DNA of 59,770 nt from Candidatus Cybelea septentrionalis (GTDB taxonomy: Bacteria > Vulcanimicrobiota > Vulcanimicrobiia > Vulcanimicrobiales > Vulcanimicrobiaceae): assembly GCA_003158175.1 (NCBI GenBank), contig PMHJ01000027.1:22215-81984 (forward strand), read 5' to 3'. How positions within the stretch are numbered: the first letter of the stretch is position 1; each line of letters starts with the position of its first letter. Both the position numbers and the translations under genes were made by a program. Below, one piece after another: positions 28,401-35,780 of the stretch. The notes under the pieces are model-generated. The model saw only the letters and a list, made by a program, of their open reading frames with translations, was not told where the DNA came from and did not search any database.

Positions 28401-28795
28401 ATGCGTTCATTCCCAACGACTACATCGGCCAGGTCTCGCAGAAGATCGCTATCTACCAGCAGCTGGCGAAGGCTCGCACGCAAGAAGAGGTCGAAGAGGT
28501 AGCCGCCGGCGTCCGCGACCGCTTCGGCGCCTTCCCGCCACCCCTCGCGAACCTGGTCGAGCTCACCAAACTGCGGGCGGTCGCACTACGCAAACGCGTC
28601 ACCCGGGTCGTCGTGGACGAGCGCCGGCTCACTCTAGGGGTGGGCTCGGGTTTCGAGCTCGATCCTGCGGCCGTGCCCAAGCTTCAGTCCCTCACCAAGA
28701 ATCGCTTCCGCTTCACCGACGGGCGCATTCTCGTCGACCTGCCGGGCAGCGCGAACTGGATGCCGCTGCTCCGAAAACTCCTGGAAGCCCTATAG
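25403..28795 (+). CDS. mfd: Transcription-repair coupling factor
   Basis: An 1130-residue Mfd that removes stalled RNA polymerase and recruits nucleotide excision repair. The N-terminal UvrB-like part spans roughly residues 1-330, and the CarD-like RNA polymerase-interacting domain lies near 465-530 (VGDYVVHAVHGIGQYLGL). The SF2 translocase follows, with Walker A GDVGYGKTE near residue 622, the DEEQ box near 722 and TLSATPIPRTLHMS. A C-terminal TRCF domain closes the protein. Length and domain order are normal. The ATG overlaps the stop of the upstream GT-C gene. Confidence 0.97.
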   Translation: MTAHVTAASPVGSAAGDAAKDLLAKLTDSNRAFASTIERLKSLRRIAGRKPGGYALHETIAAARPALLAALHRDLGGCVLVVLPTPDAAERSFADLLYYLEDHSERIALVRSRDEALGAIESPSERSARMTLLADLADGAPRIVLAPIAAVRQRLMSRSRFDELRFALHPGDEAGWERLQRRLFDLGYVRCDVVSAVGEYAVRGGIIDLFAATADSPVRIEFFGDTIESLRAFSIESQRSTTSIDRLAITPWEDPASQNAESFGSESIFDYLPSDATVVLEEPSTIAAVANALDEERNRERHTLLADEDAGDALRAEVSATPLSLSEVGALVAAHATLVFPGTIEMGEHGTDWAPPAIESFVFECRPVEHFNRQLGLFTEAMREWVANGEHVFIVSAAVSRTIDLLQAAQIDVGIRARGSVLVDHGSIESGYWMPSLRLRVLGDREIFGAPPKRVKMRAIKEGVPVTLADLRVGDYVVHAVHGIGQYLGLRAETILGATQDYLDLRYAGSDRMLVPVTQMHQIAKYSAAEGQSPRLSKMGGADWARTKTRVSESLAKVADELVKLYAEREMSRGFAFSPDTTWQAEMEEAFPYEPTPDQQKAFDATKSDMESARPMDRLICGDVGYGKTEVAMRAAFKAIADKKQVAVLVPTTLLADQHYRTFSARFGAFPVRVEELSRFTSKPDQKRILQDLAQGKVDVVIGTHRLLQKDVAFADLGLIVIDEEQRFGVMHKERLKGYRASVDVLTLSATPIPRTLHMSLMGVRDLSLIQTAPKNRMSIKTLVVPASDAVVQRAIAAELDRGGQVYYLHNRVESIYAVRNALEQLSPRARIGVGHGQMRESELEPVMQRFIDRELDVLVATTIIENGIDIPNVNTMIVSDSDRFGLAQLYQLRGRVGRSNHQAYCYLLYQGHKALTEEAKARLEAIREFAHLGSGLQIAMRDLEIRGAGNLLGSAQSGFIASVGFDTYCELLAQAIAQRRGGPVALEERREAVIDVKIDAFIPNDYIGQVSQKIAIYQQLAKARTQEEVEEVAAGVRDRFGAFPPPLANLVELTKLRAVALRKRVTRVVVDERRLTLGVGSGFELDPAAVPKLQSLTKNRFRFTDGRILVDLPGSANWMPLLRKLLEAL

Positions 28796-28939
28796 CCCCG
28801 TCCCGTCGTAAAGCGCGTCGAAGGCCCCTAAGGCGCCCCTCAATCGAAGGAACGGGGCCACGGCGCGCGAACCCAGCCCGCCGTGATGCGGGACTCCGGG
28901 CCCCGCGTACTACGCACTATTATCCAATCGGAGCAATTA

Positions 28940-29923
28940 ATGTCGAAAGTCCAACGCCTCACCGTAGGCCTGGCCGCCCTTCTCTTCGGCACGTCGCTGG
29001 CGGCGTGCTCGGGCGGCGGTACCGTCGCGACGGTGAACGGCCAACCGATCAGCGAAGCCGCATTCAACACCAAGCTGCAAGGGACGCCCCTGGCGCGCAC
29101 GGTCCTGCAGCAAATGGTGCAAGACGCGCTGATCGATCAATACGCGAAGAACAATAACATCACCATCACCGATGCTGAGATCAGCGCGAAAGAAGACCAG
29201 ATCAAGCAGAACTTTCCAGCTGGGTCGTGGGACGAGATGCTGAAGTCGCGTGGCCTTTCCGAAGACGACGTTCACGCCGCGCTGCGCGAGCAGCTCATCC
29301 TCGATAAGGCGCTCGGTTCGCAAGTGAAGATCGCGCCGGCCCAAATCAAGGATTACTTCGACAAGAATCGCGCCACGTTCGATAAACCCGAGCAAGTAAC
29401 GGCCCGTCACATCTTGGTGCCGACCTTGCCCGAAGCGCAGAAAGTCGAGCAGCTTCTCAAATCCGGACAGAGCTTCGCCGACGTTGCCAAGCAATATTCG
29501 ACCGATCCCGGCAGCAAAGACAAAGGCGGCGAGCTAGGTACCTTCAAGAAAGGGCAAATGGTGCCCGCATTCGATAAGGTAGCGTTCTCCGCGCCGGTCA
29601 ACGCAATTAGCGCGCCGGTCAAATCGCCATTCGGCTATCACATCATTCAAGTCGAAGCGCGCATTCCGGGACAGACGGCAACGCTGGCCAGCGCGACTCC
29701 GCAGATCACCGATACCTTGCGTCAGCAGCAAGAATCGCCGCTGATTCAGCCGTTCCTCCAGGGTCTGCAGCAGAAGGCCGATATCAAAGTCAACAATCCG
29801 GCCTTTGCCGGCCTCTTCCCGACGCCGATGCCCGCAGGAGCGATGGGCGCCCCGGCGGGTTCGGCTGCGCCAGGCGCGGCGGCTAGCGCGCCGGCCGCTT
29901 CGCCCGCACCCTCCTCGACGTAA
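28940..29923 (+). CDS. PpiC/PrsA-SurA-type peptidyl-prolyl isomerase lipoprotein
   Basis: A 327-residue periplasmic foldase. ATG 28940 has GGAG 7 bases upstream; a signal peptide ends in the lipobox SLAAC. A SurA-N-like helical region (VNGQPISEAAFNTKL through DYFDKNR) is followed by one parvulin domain at about residues 150-240 (VTARHILV, FADVAKQYSTDPGS, GGELGTF, SPFGYHIIQVE). The tail is alanine/proline rich. It probably helps exported proteins, including outer-membrane proteins, to fold. A TATTAT box at 28918-28923 could be a -10 element, but no matching -35 is clear. Confidence 0.92.
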   Translation: MSKVQRLTVGLAALLFGTSLAACSGGGTVATVNGQPISEAAFNTKLQGTPLARTVLQQMVQDALIDQYAKNNNITITDAEISAKEDQIKQNFPAGSWDEMLKSRGLSEDDVHAALREQLILDKALGSQVKIAPAQIKDYFDKNRATFDKPEQVTARHILVPTLPEAQKVEQLLKSGQSFADVAKQYSTDPGSKDKGGELGTFKKGQMVPAFDKVAFSAPVNAISAPVKSPFGYHIIQVEARIPGQTATLASATPQITDTLRQQQESPLIQPFLQGLQQKADIKVNNPAFAGLFPTPMPAGAMGAPAGSAAPGAAASAPAASPAPSST

Positions 29924-29933
29924 GTCTCGCATG

Positions 29934-29961
29934 CGGCGGTGTCCCCACCGGGACACCGCCG
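29934..29961 (+). terminator. Hairpin after the PpiC gene
   Basis: A perfect 12-bp stem (CGGCGGTGTCCC at 29934-29945, complement at 29950-29961) with a CACC loop starts 11 bases after the stop codon. There is no T-run behind it, so it may be a transcript-stabilising or inefficient terminator rather than a classical intrinsic one. Confidence 0.5.
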
Positions 29962-29982
29962 TGCGGTTGCGAAGGACGCGGC

Positions 29983-31170
29983 GTGTTGGTTCGTATCGCG
30001 GGTCTCGGCCCGGGTGATCCCGGGCTGCTGACCATTGGCGGCCTCGACGCGCTGCGTACGATCGGTAAGGCCGTCGCCCTGCTTGCTCCTCCCGATTTGA
30101 CGGCGTATCTCGAACGTAACGGCGTCACGATCGTTCGCGACGCGGTGGACGATCCGGCGCTCTTTGTGCGCGGAAGTTCCGAGGAAATCGGACGTTTCGC
30201 AGATCGGCTCGGCAGCGGCACATACGGCGACTCACTCGGTCTAGGCGTGCTTGGAAACCCACTCTCGGATTTTCCGGGCCTTCCTTCGCTGCTGCGGCTA
30301 TTGGAGTCGCGCGGCGTCGCCACCCACATCGTACCTGGCGTTCCCCGCGCGACGCTCTCGGCATCGATCGCTATGCCGCTCGTGCCGCTGCCGCCACAGT
30401 CGGCGCACTATTCGTGGGACGACTTGGTCGAGATCATGGCCCGTTTGCGTATGGGCTGCCCGTGGGATCGGGAGCAGACGCATCGCACGCTGGTTCCGTA
30501 CCTGATCGAAGAGACGTACGAAGTGGTCGAGGCGATCGAAGGCCCGCACCTCGACGCTCTCTGCGAGGAGCTGGGCGACTTGCTCTTGCAAGTGCTCTTT
30601 CACGCGCAGGTTGCCATGGAAGTCGGAAAGTTCAGCATCGCCGACGTCGTCGACGCGCTCTCCAACAAAATGGTCCGCCGTCATCCGCACGTCTTCGGCG
30701 ATGCGGTTATCGAAGACGTGGACGCGCAATGGCGCAGTTGGGAGAAGCTCAAAGCGCTGGAAAAAACGGGGCGCCAGCGTAAGAGCCGCCTCGACGGAAT
30801 TCCCGCGCAGCTCGGTGCGTTGCAGCGCGGTCAGCGCATGCAGGAGAAAGCCGCACGCGTCGGCTTTGACTGGCCCAACGCCGCTGGAATTTTGGAAAAG
30901 CTCTCTGAGGAACTGGGCGAGCTCGCGGAGGCGCGCCGCCTATCCCAAGACGATCCCAGAGTGCGCGAAGAGCTCGGCGACGTTTTCTTCACGCTGGTCA
31001 ATCTGTCGCGCGCACTGGGCATCGACGCCGAGACGGCGATGCGCGAAGCCAACGAAAAGTTCCACAAACGTTTTTCCTTCATGGAAGAGCGTGCGACGAA
31101 AAGCGGAAAGAGCATTTCGGATCTCTCGTTTGACGAACTCGAGGTATTGTGGCAACTGGCGAAGGCTTAG
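29983..31170 (+). CDS. mazG: MazG nucleotide pyrophosphohydrolase with N-terminal methylase-like domain
   Basis: A 395-residue protein of YabN architecture. Residues 1-140 resemble a shortened tetrapyrrole/SAM methylase fold ([25 protein letters not shown]). Residues 145-395 are two MazG repeats, beginning [20 protein letters not shown] and continuing with the metal-binding [13 protein letters not shown] and later [12 protein letters not shown] / [12 protein letters not shown]. It hydrolyses NTPs to NMP and pyrophosphate, cleaning the pool of aberrant nucleotides. GTG 29983 is preceded by AAGGA. The methylase part looks too short to be an active enzyme. Confidence 0.93.
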   Translation: MLVRIAGLGPGDPGLLTIGGLDALRTIGKAVALLAPPDLTAYLERNGVTIVRDAVDDPALFVRGSSEEIGRFADRLGSGTYGDSLGLGVLGNPLSDFPGLPSLLRLLESRGVATHIVPGVPRATLSASIAMPLVPLPPQSAHYSWDDLVEIMARLRMGCPWDREQTHRTLVPYLIEETYEVVEAIEGPHLDALCEELGDLLLQVLFHAQVAMEVGKFSIADVVDALSNKMVRRHPHVFGDAVIEDVDAQWRSWEKLKALEKTGRQRKSRLDGIPAQLGALQRGQRMQEKAARVGFDWPNAAGILEKLSEELGELAEARRLSQDDPRVREELGDVFFTLVNLSRALGIDAETAMREANEKFHKRFSFMEERATKSGKSISDLSFDELEVLWQLAKA

Positions 31171-31562
31171 CCGATAAGGTCCCCACGTCCACCCTGCGCG
31201 TACGCATGAGCACCCTCGACGCGCACTATGGCGGAAGTCTCGTCGACGGAGCACGCATGCTCGCGCTCTTCGGCGACGTTGCGACGGAGCTGTTGATTCG
31301 AATGGACGGCGATGAGGGACTCTTCGCAGCCTACGATAGCGTCGAGTTCCTCGCGCCGGTCTTCGCCGGCGACTTCATCGAAGCGCAGGGCCGCATCGTC
31401 AAGATCGGCAAGACCTCGCGCCGCATGGAATTCGAAGCCCGCAAAGTGATCGCTGCCAGGCCGGAAATCGGCGAAAGCGCTGCCGACGTACTGGACCCGC
31501 CGGTGCTCGTCTGCCGCGCCACGGGCACATGTGTCACTCCAAAAGGGAAGAAAAGAAAGTAA
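31149..31562 (+). CDS. 3-aminobutyryl-CoA ammonia-lyase-like hotdog protein
   Basis: A 137-residue single-domain hotdog protein. The segments [50 protein letters not shown] and [20 protein letters not shown] match, as I recall, the Kal family of lysine fermentation and beta-alanyl-CoA ammonia-lyases. GTG 31149 has GAGG five bases upstream and overlaps mazG by 22 bases. No other lysine-fermentation gene is visible, so the role could be a different acyl-CoA lyase or thioesterase. The C-terminus is a basic tail (PKGKKRK). Confidence 0.8.
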   Translation: MATGEGLADKVPTSTLRVRMSTLDAHYGGSLVDGARMLALFGDVATELLIRMDGDEGLFAAYDSVEFLAPVFAGDFIEAQGRIVKIGKTSRRMEFEARKVIAARPEIGESAADVLDPPVLVCRATGTCVTPKGKKRK

Positions 31563-31569
31563 CGCCCGA

Positions 31570-32958
31570 TTAGACGAGGCGTTCGTGCGTCTTGCGCTTC
31601 CAAACGAACTCGTAGTACGAGAACTGCAGCGCAAGTGCGACACAATACGCGATCGGATAGCCGAGCCAGACGCCGGGGAGGCCGAAACGGTGCATCAGCA
31701 AATATGCGGCCGGCACTTCGACGCCCCAGATTGCGAATATCCCGATTACAGTCGGCCAAAGGACGGTGCCGCTGCCTCGCATCAGACCGCTGAGAACCGC
31801 GGAGTTTCCAAAGACCGCGTAGCTCCACAGCGTGATCATCAGCAGCTGATGCGCGATGCGCAGCGTGTTGGGATCGGTAATGAACCATCCTAGAATGAAC
31901 CACGCAAAGAGATAACACGCGCCGATCAGCACCGCACCGATCGCATAGTTCAAGCCGACGGCCGAACGAACGACGCTGCCGAGCTTGTCTTCGCGTCGAG
32001 CGCCGATGCACTGCGCTCCGAAGATCGAGGCCGCGATGCCAATAGAGATGGCCGGAAACTGGACGTAGCCGACAACTTGATTGACCGCACCATATGCGGC
32101 GGTCGCACTCGATCCGAAGCGGTTCACGAACGAGATGACCGCGATCTCGGCAAGCGATACCATCATCACCTGCAGTGCGGTCGGCAGCCCGATGCGCAGC
32201 ACCGCTCCGAGAATGTTCCAATCGATCCACATGTCGGAAAGCGTCTCGCGGTCGAACTTCAGCGGATGGTTCTTACGCGCAAGATAGTAGAGCAGCCACC
32301 CGAGCGCGGCGGTGTTGGCGATAACCCCGGCGACCGCCGCGCTGACGACGCCGAGCTTGGGCAAGCCAAAGAGTCCGACGATAAAAATCGGCGTTACGAT
32401 AATTGCCAGCACGCTCGATACGATGAGCGTGTAAAACGGCGTCGTCGAGTCGCCTGTCCCGCGCAAAATCGTTACGTAGACGAAATAGACGAAAAAGATC
32501 GGCATCGTAAGGAAAATCACCCGAGCATAGGCATCGGACTGCGGCAGAATGTCGGGCGGGGTGGCCAGCCATCCCAAGACCGTCGACGATCCAATCGTTC
32601 CAACGATAGCGACGAAGATGCCGAGGTAGAGCGCCGCCCCGAGCACCGTACCGGCGACTTTCTTGACTTTGTGGAAGTCTTTCGCTCCGAAGGCCTGCCC
32701 GACCAAGACGCTGCTTCCGCTCGAGACGCCGAAGACGAATGAGAAGAGCAGAAAAACGATCGGAAAGACGGCCGAGACGGCACCGAGCGCTTGCGTCGAG
32801 ATCAGGCGCCCGATCCAGATGCTGGCCATCGTTTGCGAGGCCGATTGCAAGACGTTGCTCAGCATCAGAGGCACCAGAAAAACGAGGAGGATCTGCCACA
32901 TCGGCTTGCCCTCCTCGAAAATGTTGACCCCGCGCTGCGACGGTCGCGTTTGCGCCAA
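31570..32958 (-). CDS. MATE family efflux transporter
   Basis: A 462-residue, 12-helix MOP-superfamily exporter, which would expel drugs or cationic compounds using an ion gradient. The two halves each show the MATE pattern: WQILLVFLVPLMLSNVLQS and SGSSVLVGQAFGAKDFHKVK early, LRIGLPTALQVMMVSLAEIA in the second half. The start is TTG 32958 with AAGGGG about ten bases upstream; starting at the internal ATG would cut helix 1. It lies 12 bases behind the PadR gene and is thus in its operon. Confidence 0.92.
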   Translation of the reverse strand: MAQTRPSQRGVNIFEEGKPMWQILLVFLVPLMLSNVLQSASQTMASIWIGRLISTQALGAVSAVFPIVFLLFSFVFGVSSGSSVLVGQAFGAKDFHKVKKVAGTVLGAALYLGIFVAIVGTIGSSTVLGWLATPPDILPQSDAYARVIFLTMPIFFVYFVYVTILRGTGDSTTPFYTLIVSSVLAIIVTPIFIVGLFGLPKLGVVSAAVAGVIANTAALGWLLYYLARKNHPLKFDRETLSDMWIDWNILGAVLRIGLPTALQVMMVSLAEIAVISFVNRFGSSATAAYGAVNQVVGYVQFPAISIGIAASIFGAQCIGARREDKLGSVVRSAVGLNYAIGAVLIGACYLFAWFILGWFITDPNTLRIAHQLLMITLWSYAVFGNSAVLSGLMRGSGTVLWPTVIGIFAIWGVEVPAAYLLMHRFGLPGVWLGYPIAYCVALALQFSYYEFVWKRKTHERLV

Positions 32959-32970
32959 CCTGCGAACCCC

Positions 32971-33447
32971 TTACTCTGTTGCCAGCACTTCGTAGATCTC
33001 TTTGCGCGCTTTGTCGAGCAACTCGCGCACGCGCTCGATGCTTTCAGGTTTGGAAGTATAGCCGAGCTGTGAAACCGCTTGCATCAATCGAGTCGCCGAA
33101 TCGCGCATTTGCGCCCGCCGGTCGCGCGTGCCCTCTTCCTCGCCGTCATCTTCGAAAAAGCGACCGATGTCGGCCCAGCGCTCTTCCATGATTTTTCGTC
33201 CTTTCTCGGTGAGTTCGTAGATGCGGCGACCCTCCTCGTCACGGCCGGCGGTGAAACCGGCGGCCTCGAGCGCGGCGAGCAGCGGATAGACCGAACCGGC
33301 GCCCCCGGCCCAGCCCTTCTCCCGTATCTCGCGAATCAGGTCGTAGCCGTGGCGCGGCGTCTCGCTGAGCAGTTTAAGCAGGGCAAACTTGAGAATTCCA
33401 CGCTTTAACCGCCGCATTCCGTGCCGGCGCATTCCCCATCTATGCAT
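32971..33447 (-). CDS. PadR family transcriptional regulator
   Basis: A 158-residue repressor. The winged-helix N-terminus contains LKFALLKLLSETPRHGYDLI and the wing GRRIYELTEKGRKIMEERW, with GSVYPLLAALEAAG between. The C-terminal helical dimerisation part runs from about residue 90. Regulators of this type repress a linked transporter and release DNA on drug binding; the MATE gene directly downstream is the evident target. Its promoter overlaps a palindrome (see 33457-33484). With a start at ATG 33447, the message would be nearly leaderless. Confidence 0.93.
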   Translation of the reverse strand: MHRWGMRRHGMRRLKRGILKFALLKLLSETPRHGYDLIREIREKGWAGGAGSVYPLLAALEAAGFTAGRDEEGRRIYELTEKGRKIMEERWADIGRFFEDDGEEEGTRDRRAQMRDSATRLMQAVSQLGYTSKPESIERVRELLDKARKEIYEVLATE

Positions 33448-33456
33448 GATGCCGCT

Positions 33457-33484
33457 AGTATACGATATATCGCGATGCTGTCAA
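33457..33484 (-). promoter_or_regulatory. PadR-MATE promoter with overlapping operator
   Basis: On the minus strand TTGACA (33484-33479) and TATACT (33462-33457) are separated by 16 bases, close to sigma70 consensus. The spacer holds the palindrome CGATATATCG (33463-33472) plus an overlapping ATCGCGAT. This is where a PadR dimer would bind and block RNA polymerase, giving autorepression. The predicted start of transcription lies only a few bases before ATG 33447. Confidence 0.75.
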
Positions 33485-33488
33485 TCCT

Positions 33489-33580
33489 TCATCCTTCGAC
33501 AGGCTCAGGATGACATTACTGCGCTCAGGATGGCATTACCGCGCTCAGGATGGCATTACCGCGCTCAGGATGACAACCCT
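33489..33580. repeat. Tandem 20-bp repeat grown from a CTTCGACAGGCTCAGGATGAC-type element
   Basis: A copy of the dispersed repeat (CCTTCGACAGGCTCAGGATG) leads into four successive 20-bp units at 33501, 33521, 33541 and 33561. The two central units are identical (GCGCTCAGGATGGCATTACC); the outer two differ at a few bases. The array lies in the intergenic space between padR and the S4 gene. It has no spacers, so it is not a CRISPR. Confidence 0.9.
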
Positions 33581-33621
33581 AGGGTAACAACGTTGGGCGG
33601 CCCGATGGCGAACTCTGAGGC

Positions 33622-33894
33622 GTGCGGTTGGACAAGTTCATGAAGGTCTCGCGGCTGGCGAAACGGAGAAGCGAGGCGCACGAGGCTCTCGAGCACGGAC
33701 GCATCACCAGGGACGGGAAGCCGCTCAAGCCAGGCTATCAGGTTAAGCCTGGAGACGTTCTCGAGATCCACTACGCAACGAGGTTCGTGACCGTCCGCGT
33801 GCGCGAAGTTCCGTTGCGCGTTACGGCCGCCACGAAGCCGGCCGAACTCTACGAGATTCTCGACTCGCGGCGCGACGAGGCGGACTGGATATGA
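33622..33894 (+). CDS. S4-domain RNA-binding protein (RqcP/HslR-like)
   Basis: A 90-residue protein that is almost entirely one S4 domain: RLDKFMKVSRLAKRRSEA, then HGRITRDGKPLKPGYQVKPG. Close relatives bind the 50S subunit and act in ribosome-associated quality control (RqcP) or heat-shock ribosome rescue (Hsp15). GTG 33622 is the family-like start, although GAGG is only one base away from it; TTG 33628 would give better spacing but drops the first two residues. It overlaps whiA by ATGA. Confidence 0.88.
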   Translation: MRLDKFMKVSRLAKRRSEAHEALEHGRITRDGKPLKPGYQVKPGDVLEIHYATRFVTVRVREVPLRVTAATKPAELYEILDSRRDEADWI

Positions 33895-34757
33895 TCTCGG
33901 CCGACACGAAGGACGCGCTCGCGCGCGAGCTTCCCGGCGAGCGGCACTGCCGCGATTCACTGCTCGCCGGACTCTCCGTGTACGGCAGCCTCGACGGCCA
34001 CTTTGTGACGCATCGCAACTCCGTCGCGCGCCTGTTTTGGTCGCTACTAGAAGACCGCAAGGTTCACGCCATTGAGACGCGCGCTCCCACCCGGCTGCAA
34101 CGCTTGCCGACCTTCGCGGTGAGATTGCCGGAACGGCTACTCGCGATGCCGCCCAAACCCGTACGCAAGTGCGATCGTTTGATCGAAGTACGTGCCGCTT
34201 TCTTAGCGTGCGGCTCGCTGGCGGCAGGAGCGCGCGGCTACCATCTCGAGTTCGTCGTCCGTGACGAAGGTGTCGCGGCGCGGCTGACGTGGATGCTGCG
34301 CAGCAACGGGGTCGCGGTAAAAGAGACGCACCGCAAAGGACGAGCCGTTCTCTATCTCAAGGATTTCGACGCGATCGCAGAGCTGCTGACGCGCATCGGC
34401 GCTTTCGCAGCGGTGCTGCGTCTCGAGGACGTCCGCGCCTTGCGCGAGACCAAGAACCGCATTCATCGCCTGGTGAATACCGAGGCGGCGAACTTGCAGC
34501 GCAGCGCCCGGGCAGGTGCCCAACAGCGGCGCGTCATCGAGTTTTTGCAAAGCGCCTACGGTTTGTCGCGGCTTTCGCCGCCGCTGCGCGAAGTCGCCGA
34601 AGTTCGCCTACGTCATCCCGACGAGTCGCTTGCAGAGCTGGGTCGCCGCTGCAATCCGCCCATCGGCAAACCGACCGTAAGCAGCCGGCTGGGCGCATTG
34701 ACCAAGTTGGCCGACAACCTGCGCGGCATGCAGGGGAGCGCGAAAGCGGCCCGGTAA
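33891..34757 (+). CDS. whiA: Sporulation/division regulator WhiA
   Basis: A 288-residue protein with the WhiA layout: an N-terminal LAGLIDADG-like degenerate homing-endonuclease fold (CRDSLLAGLSVYGSLDG; RAAFLACGSLAAG; YHLEFVVRDEGVAARL) and a C-terminal helix-turn-helix (LREVAEVRLRHPDESLAELG; IGKPTVSSRLGALTKLA). The segment RETKNRIHRLVNTEAANLQR is the WhiA signature linker. WhiA is a transcription factor of cell division in Gram-positive-related bacteria. It precedes gap by 9 bases and so probably shares the glycolytic transcript. Confidence 0.94.
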   Translation: MISADTKDALARELPGERHCRDSLLAGLSVYGSLDGHFVTHRNSVARLFWSLLEDRKVHAIETRAPTRLQRLPTFAVRLPERLLAMPPKPVRKCDRLIEVRAAFLACGSLAAGARGYHLEFVVRDEGVAARLTWMLRSNGVAVKETHRKGRAVLYLKDFDAIAELLTRIGAFAAVLRLEDVRALRETKNRIHRLVNTEAANLQRSARAGAQQRRVIEFLQSAYGLSRLSPPLREVAEVRLRHPDESLAELGRRCNPPIGKPTVSSRLGALTKLADNLRGMQGSAKAAR

Positions 34758-34766
34758 ACGCGGCTC

Positions 34767-35780
34767 ATGCGCATCGGAATCAACGGCTTCGGCCGCATCG
34801 GTCGAAACTTCACCAAAGCGATCGTGGAGCTCCACCCGGAAATGGAGATCGCGGCCGTAAACGACCTCATCGACGCCAAGGAGTGCGCGCACCTCTTTAA
34901 ATACGACAGCAATTACGGCATTTACGGCGGCAGCGTGAGCGCCGGCGACGGCACGATCTCGATCGACCGGCAACGCATTAAGGTCTTCGCCGAACGCGAC
35001 CCGGGCAAACTTCCTTGGCGCGACTTGGGCGTCGACATCGTGATCGAGTCGACCGGCCTCTTCACCGATGCAGCCAAAGCTCGCGCGCATATCGATAGCG
35101 GCGGCGCGAAAAAAGTCCTCATCTCCGCGCCGGCAAAGGGCGAAGATATCACGATCGTGCTGGGCGTGAACGAGGACCGCTACGATCCGCAGAGGCATCA
35201 CATCATTTCCAACGCATCGTGCACGACGAACTGCCTAGCCACTGCCGTGAAGCCGATCGTTGACGAACTGGGTTGGGTCAAGGGTTTCATGACGACGATC
35301 CACTCGTACACGAACGATCAGAACGTGCTCGACGGACCGCATCGGGATCTTCGCCGCGCGCGCAACGCCGCGACGAGCATCATTCCAACGTCGACCGGCG
35401 CGGCCAAAGCGCTCTACCTAACGATTCCGGAAGTCGAAGGGACGTTCGACGGCTTTTCACTCCGCGTCCCGACGCCGACGGTATCGATGATCTACCTCGT
35501 CGCGCAGACGAAACGTCCGACCACCAAGGAGCAGCTCAATGCGCTGCTGCGGCGCGCCGCCGAGGGCGCGTTGAGCAAGTACGTCGCGTACACCGAAGAA
35601 GAACTGGTTTCGAGCGATTATAAGAAGAATCCGAAGAGCTCGATCATCGATGGCAGGCTCACGGGCGCCAACGGCGATCTCCTCCAGATCGCCGCTTGGT
35701 ACGACAACGAATGGGCCTACTCGTGTCGCCTCGCAGAGCTTACCGCTTTGGTTGGGTCGACGATTCCACCCGCGACGTAG
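34767..35780 (+). CDS. gap: Glyceraldehyde-3-phosphate dehydrogenase
   Basis: A 337-residue glycolytic enzyme oxidising glyceraldehyde-3-phosphate to 1,3-bisphosphoglycerate with NAD(P)+. It starts RIGINGFGRIGRNFTKA; the catalytic cysteine is in SNASCTTNCLA, and TGAAKA and WYDNEWAYSCR are in place. Length is standard. The stop overlaps the pgk start by one base (TAGTG). First enzyme of the gap-pgk-tpiA-gpmI set. Confidence 0.97.
   Translation: MRIGINGFGRIGRNFTKAIVELHPEMEIAAVNDLIDAKECAHLFKYDSNYGIYGGSVSAGDGTISIDRQRIKVFAERDPGKLPWRDLGVDIVIESTGLFTDAAKARAHIDSGGAKKVLISAPAKGEDITIVLGVNEDRYDPQRHHIISNASCTTNCLATAVKPIVDELGWVKGFMTTIHSYTNDQNVLDGPHRDLRRARNAATSIIPTSTGAAKALYLTIPEVEGTFDGFSLRVPTPTVSMIYLVAQTKRPTTKEQLNALLRRAAEGALSKYVAYTEEELVSSDYKKNPKSSIIDGRLTGANGDLLQIAAWYDNEWAYSCRLAELTALVGSTIPPAT

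Noticed and set aside
33501..33580. Regular 20-bp units resembling a small CRISPR array
   Set aside because: The units abut each other without spacers, there are no cas genes, and the unit derives from the dispersed repeat.
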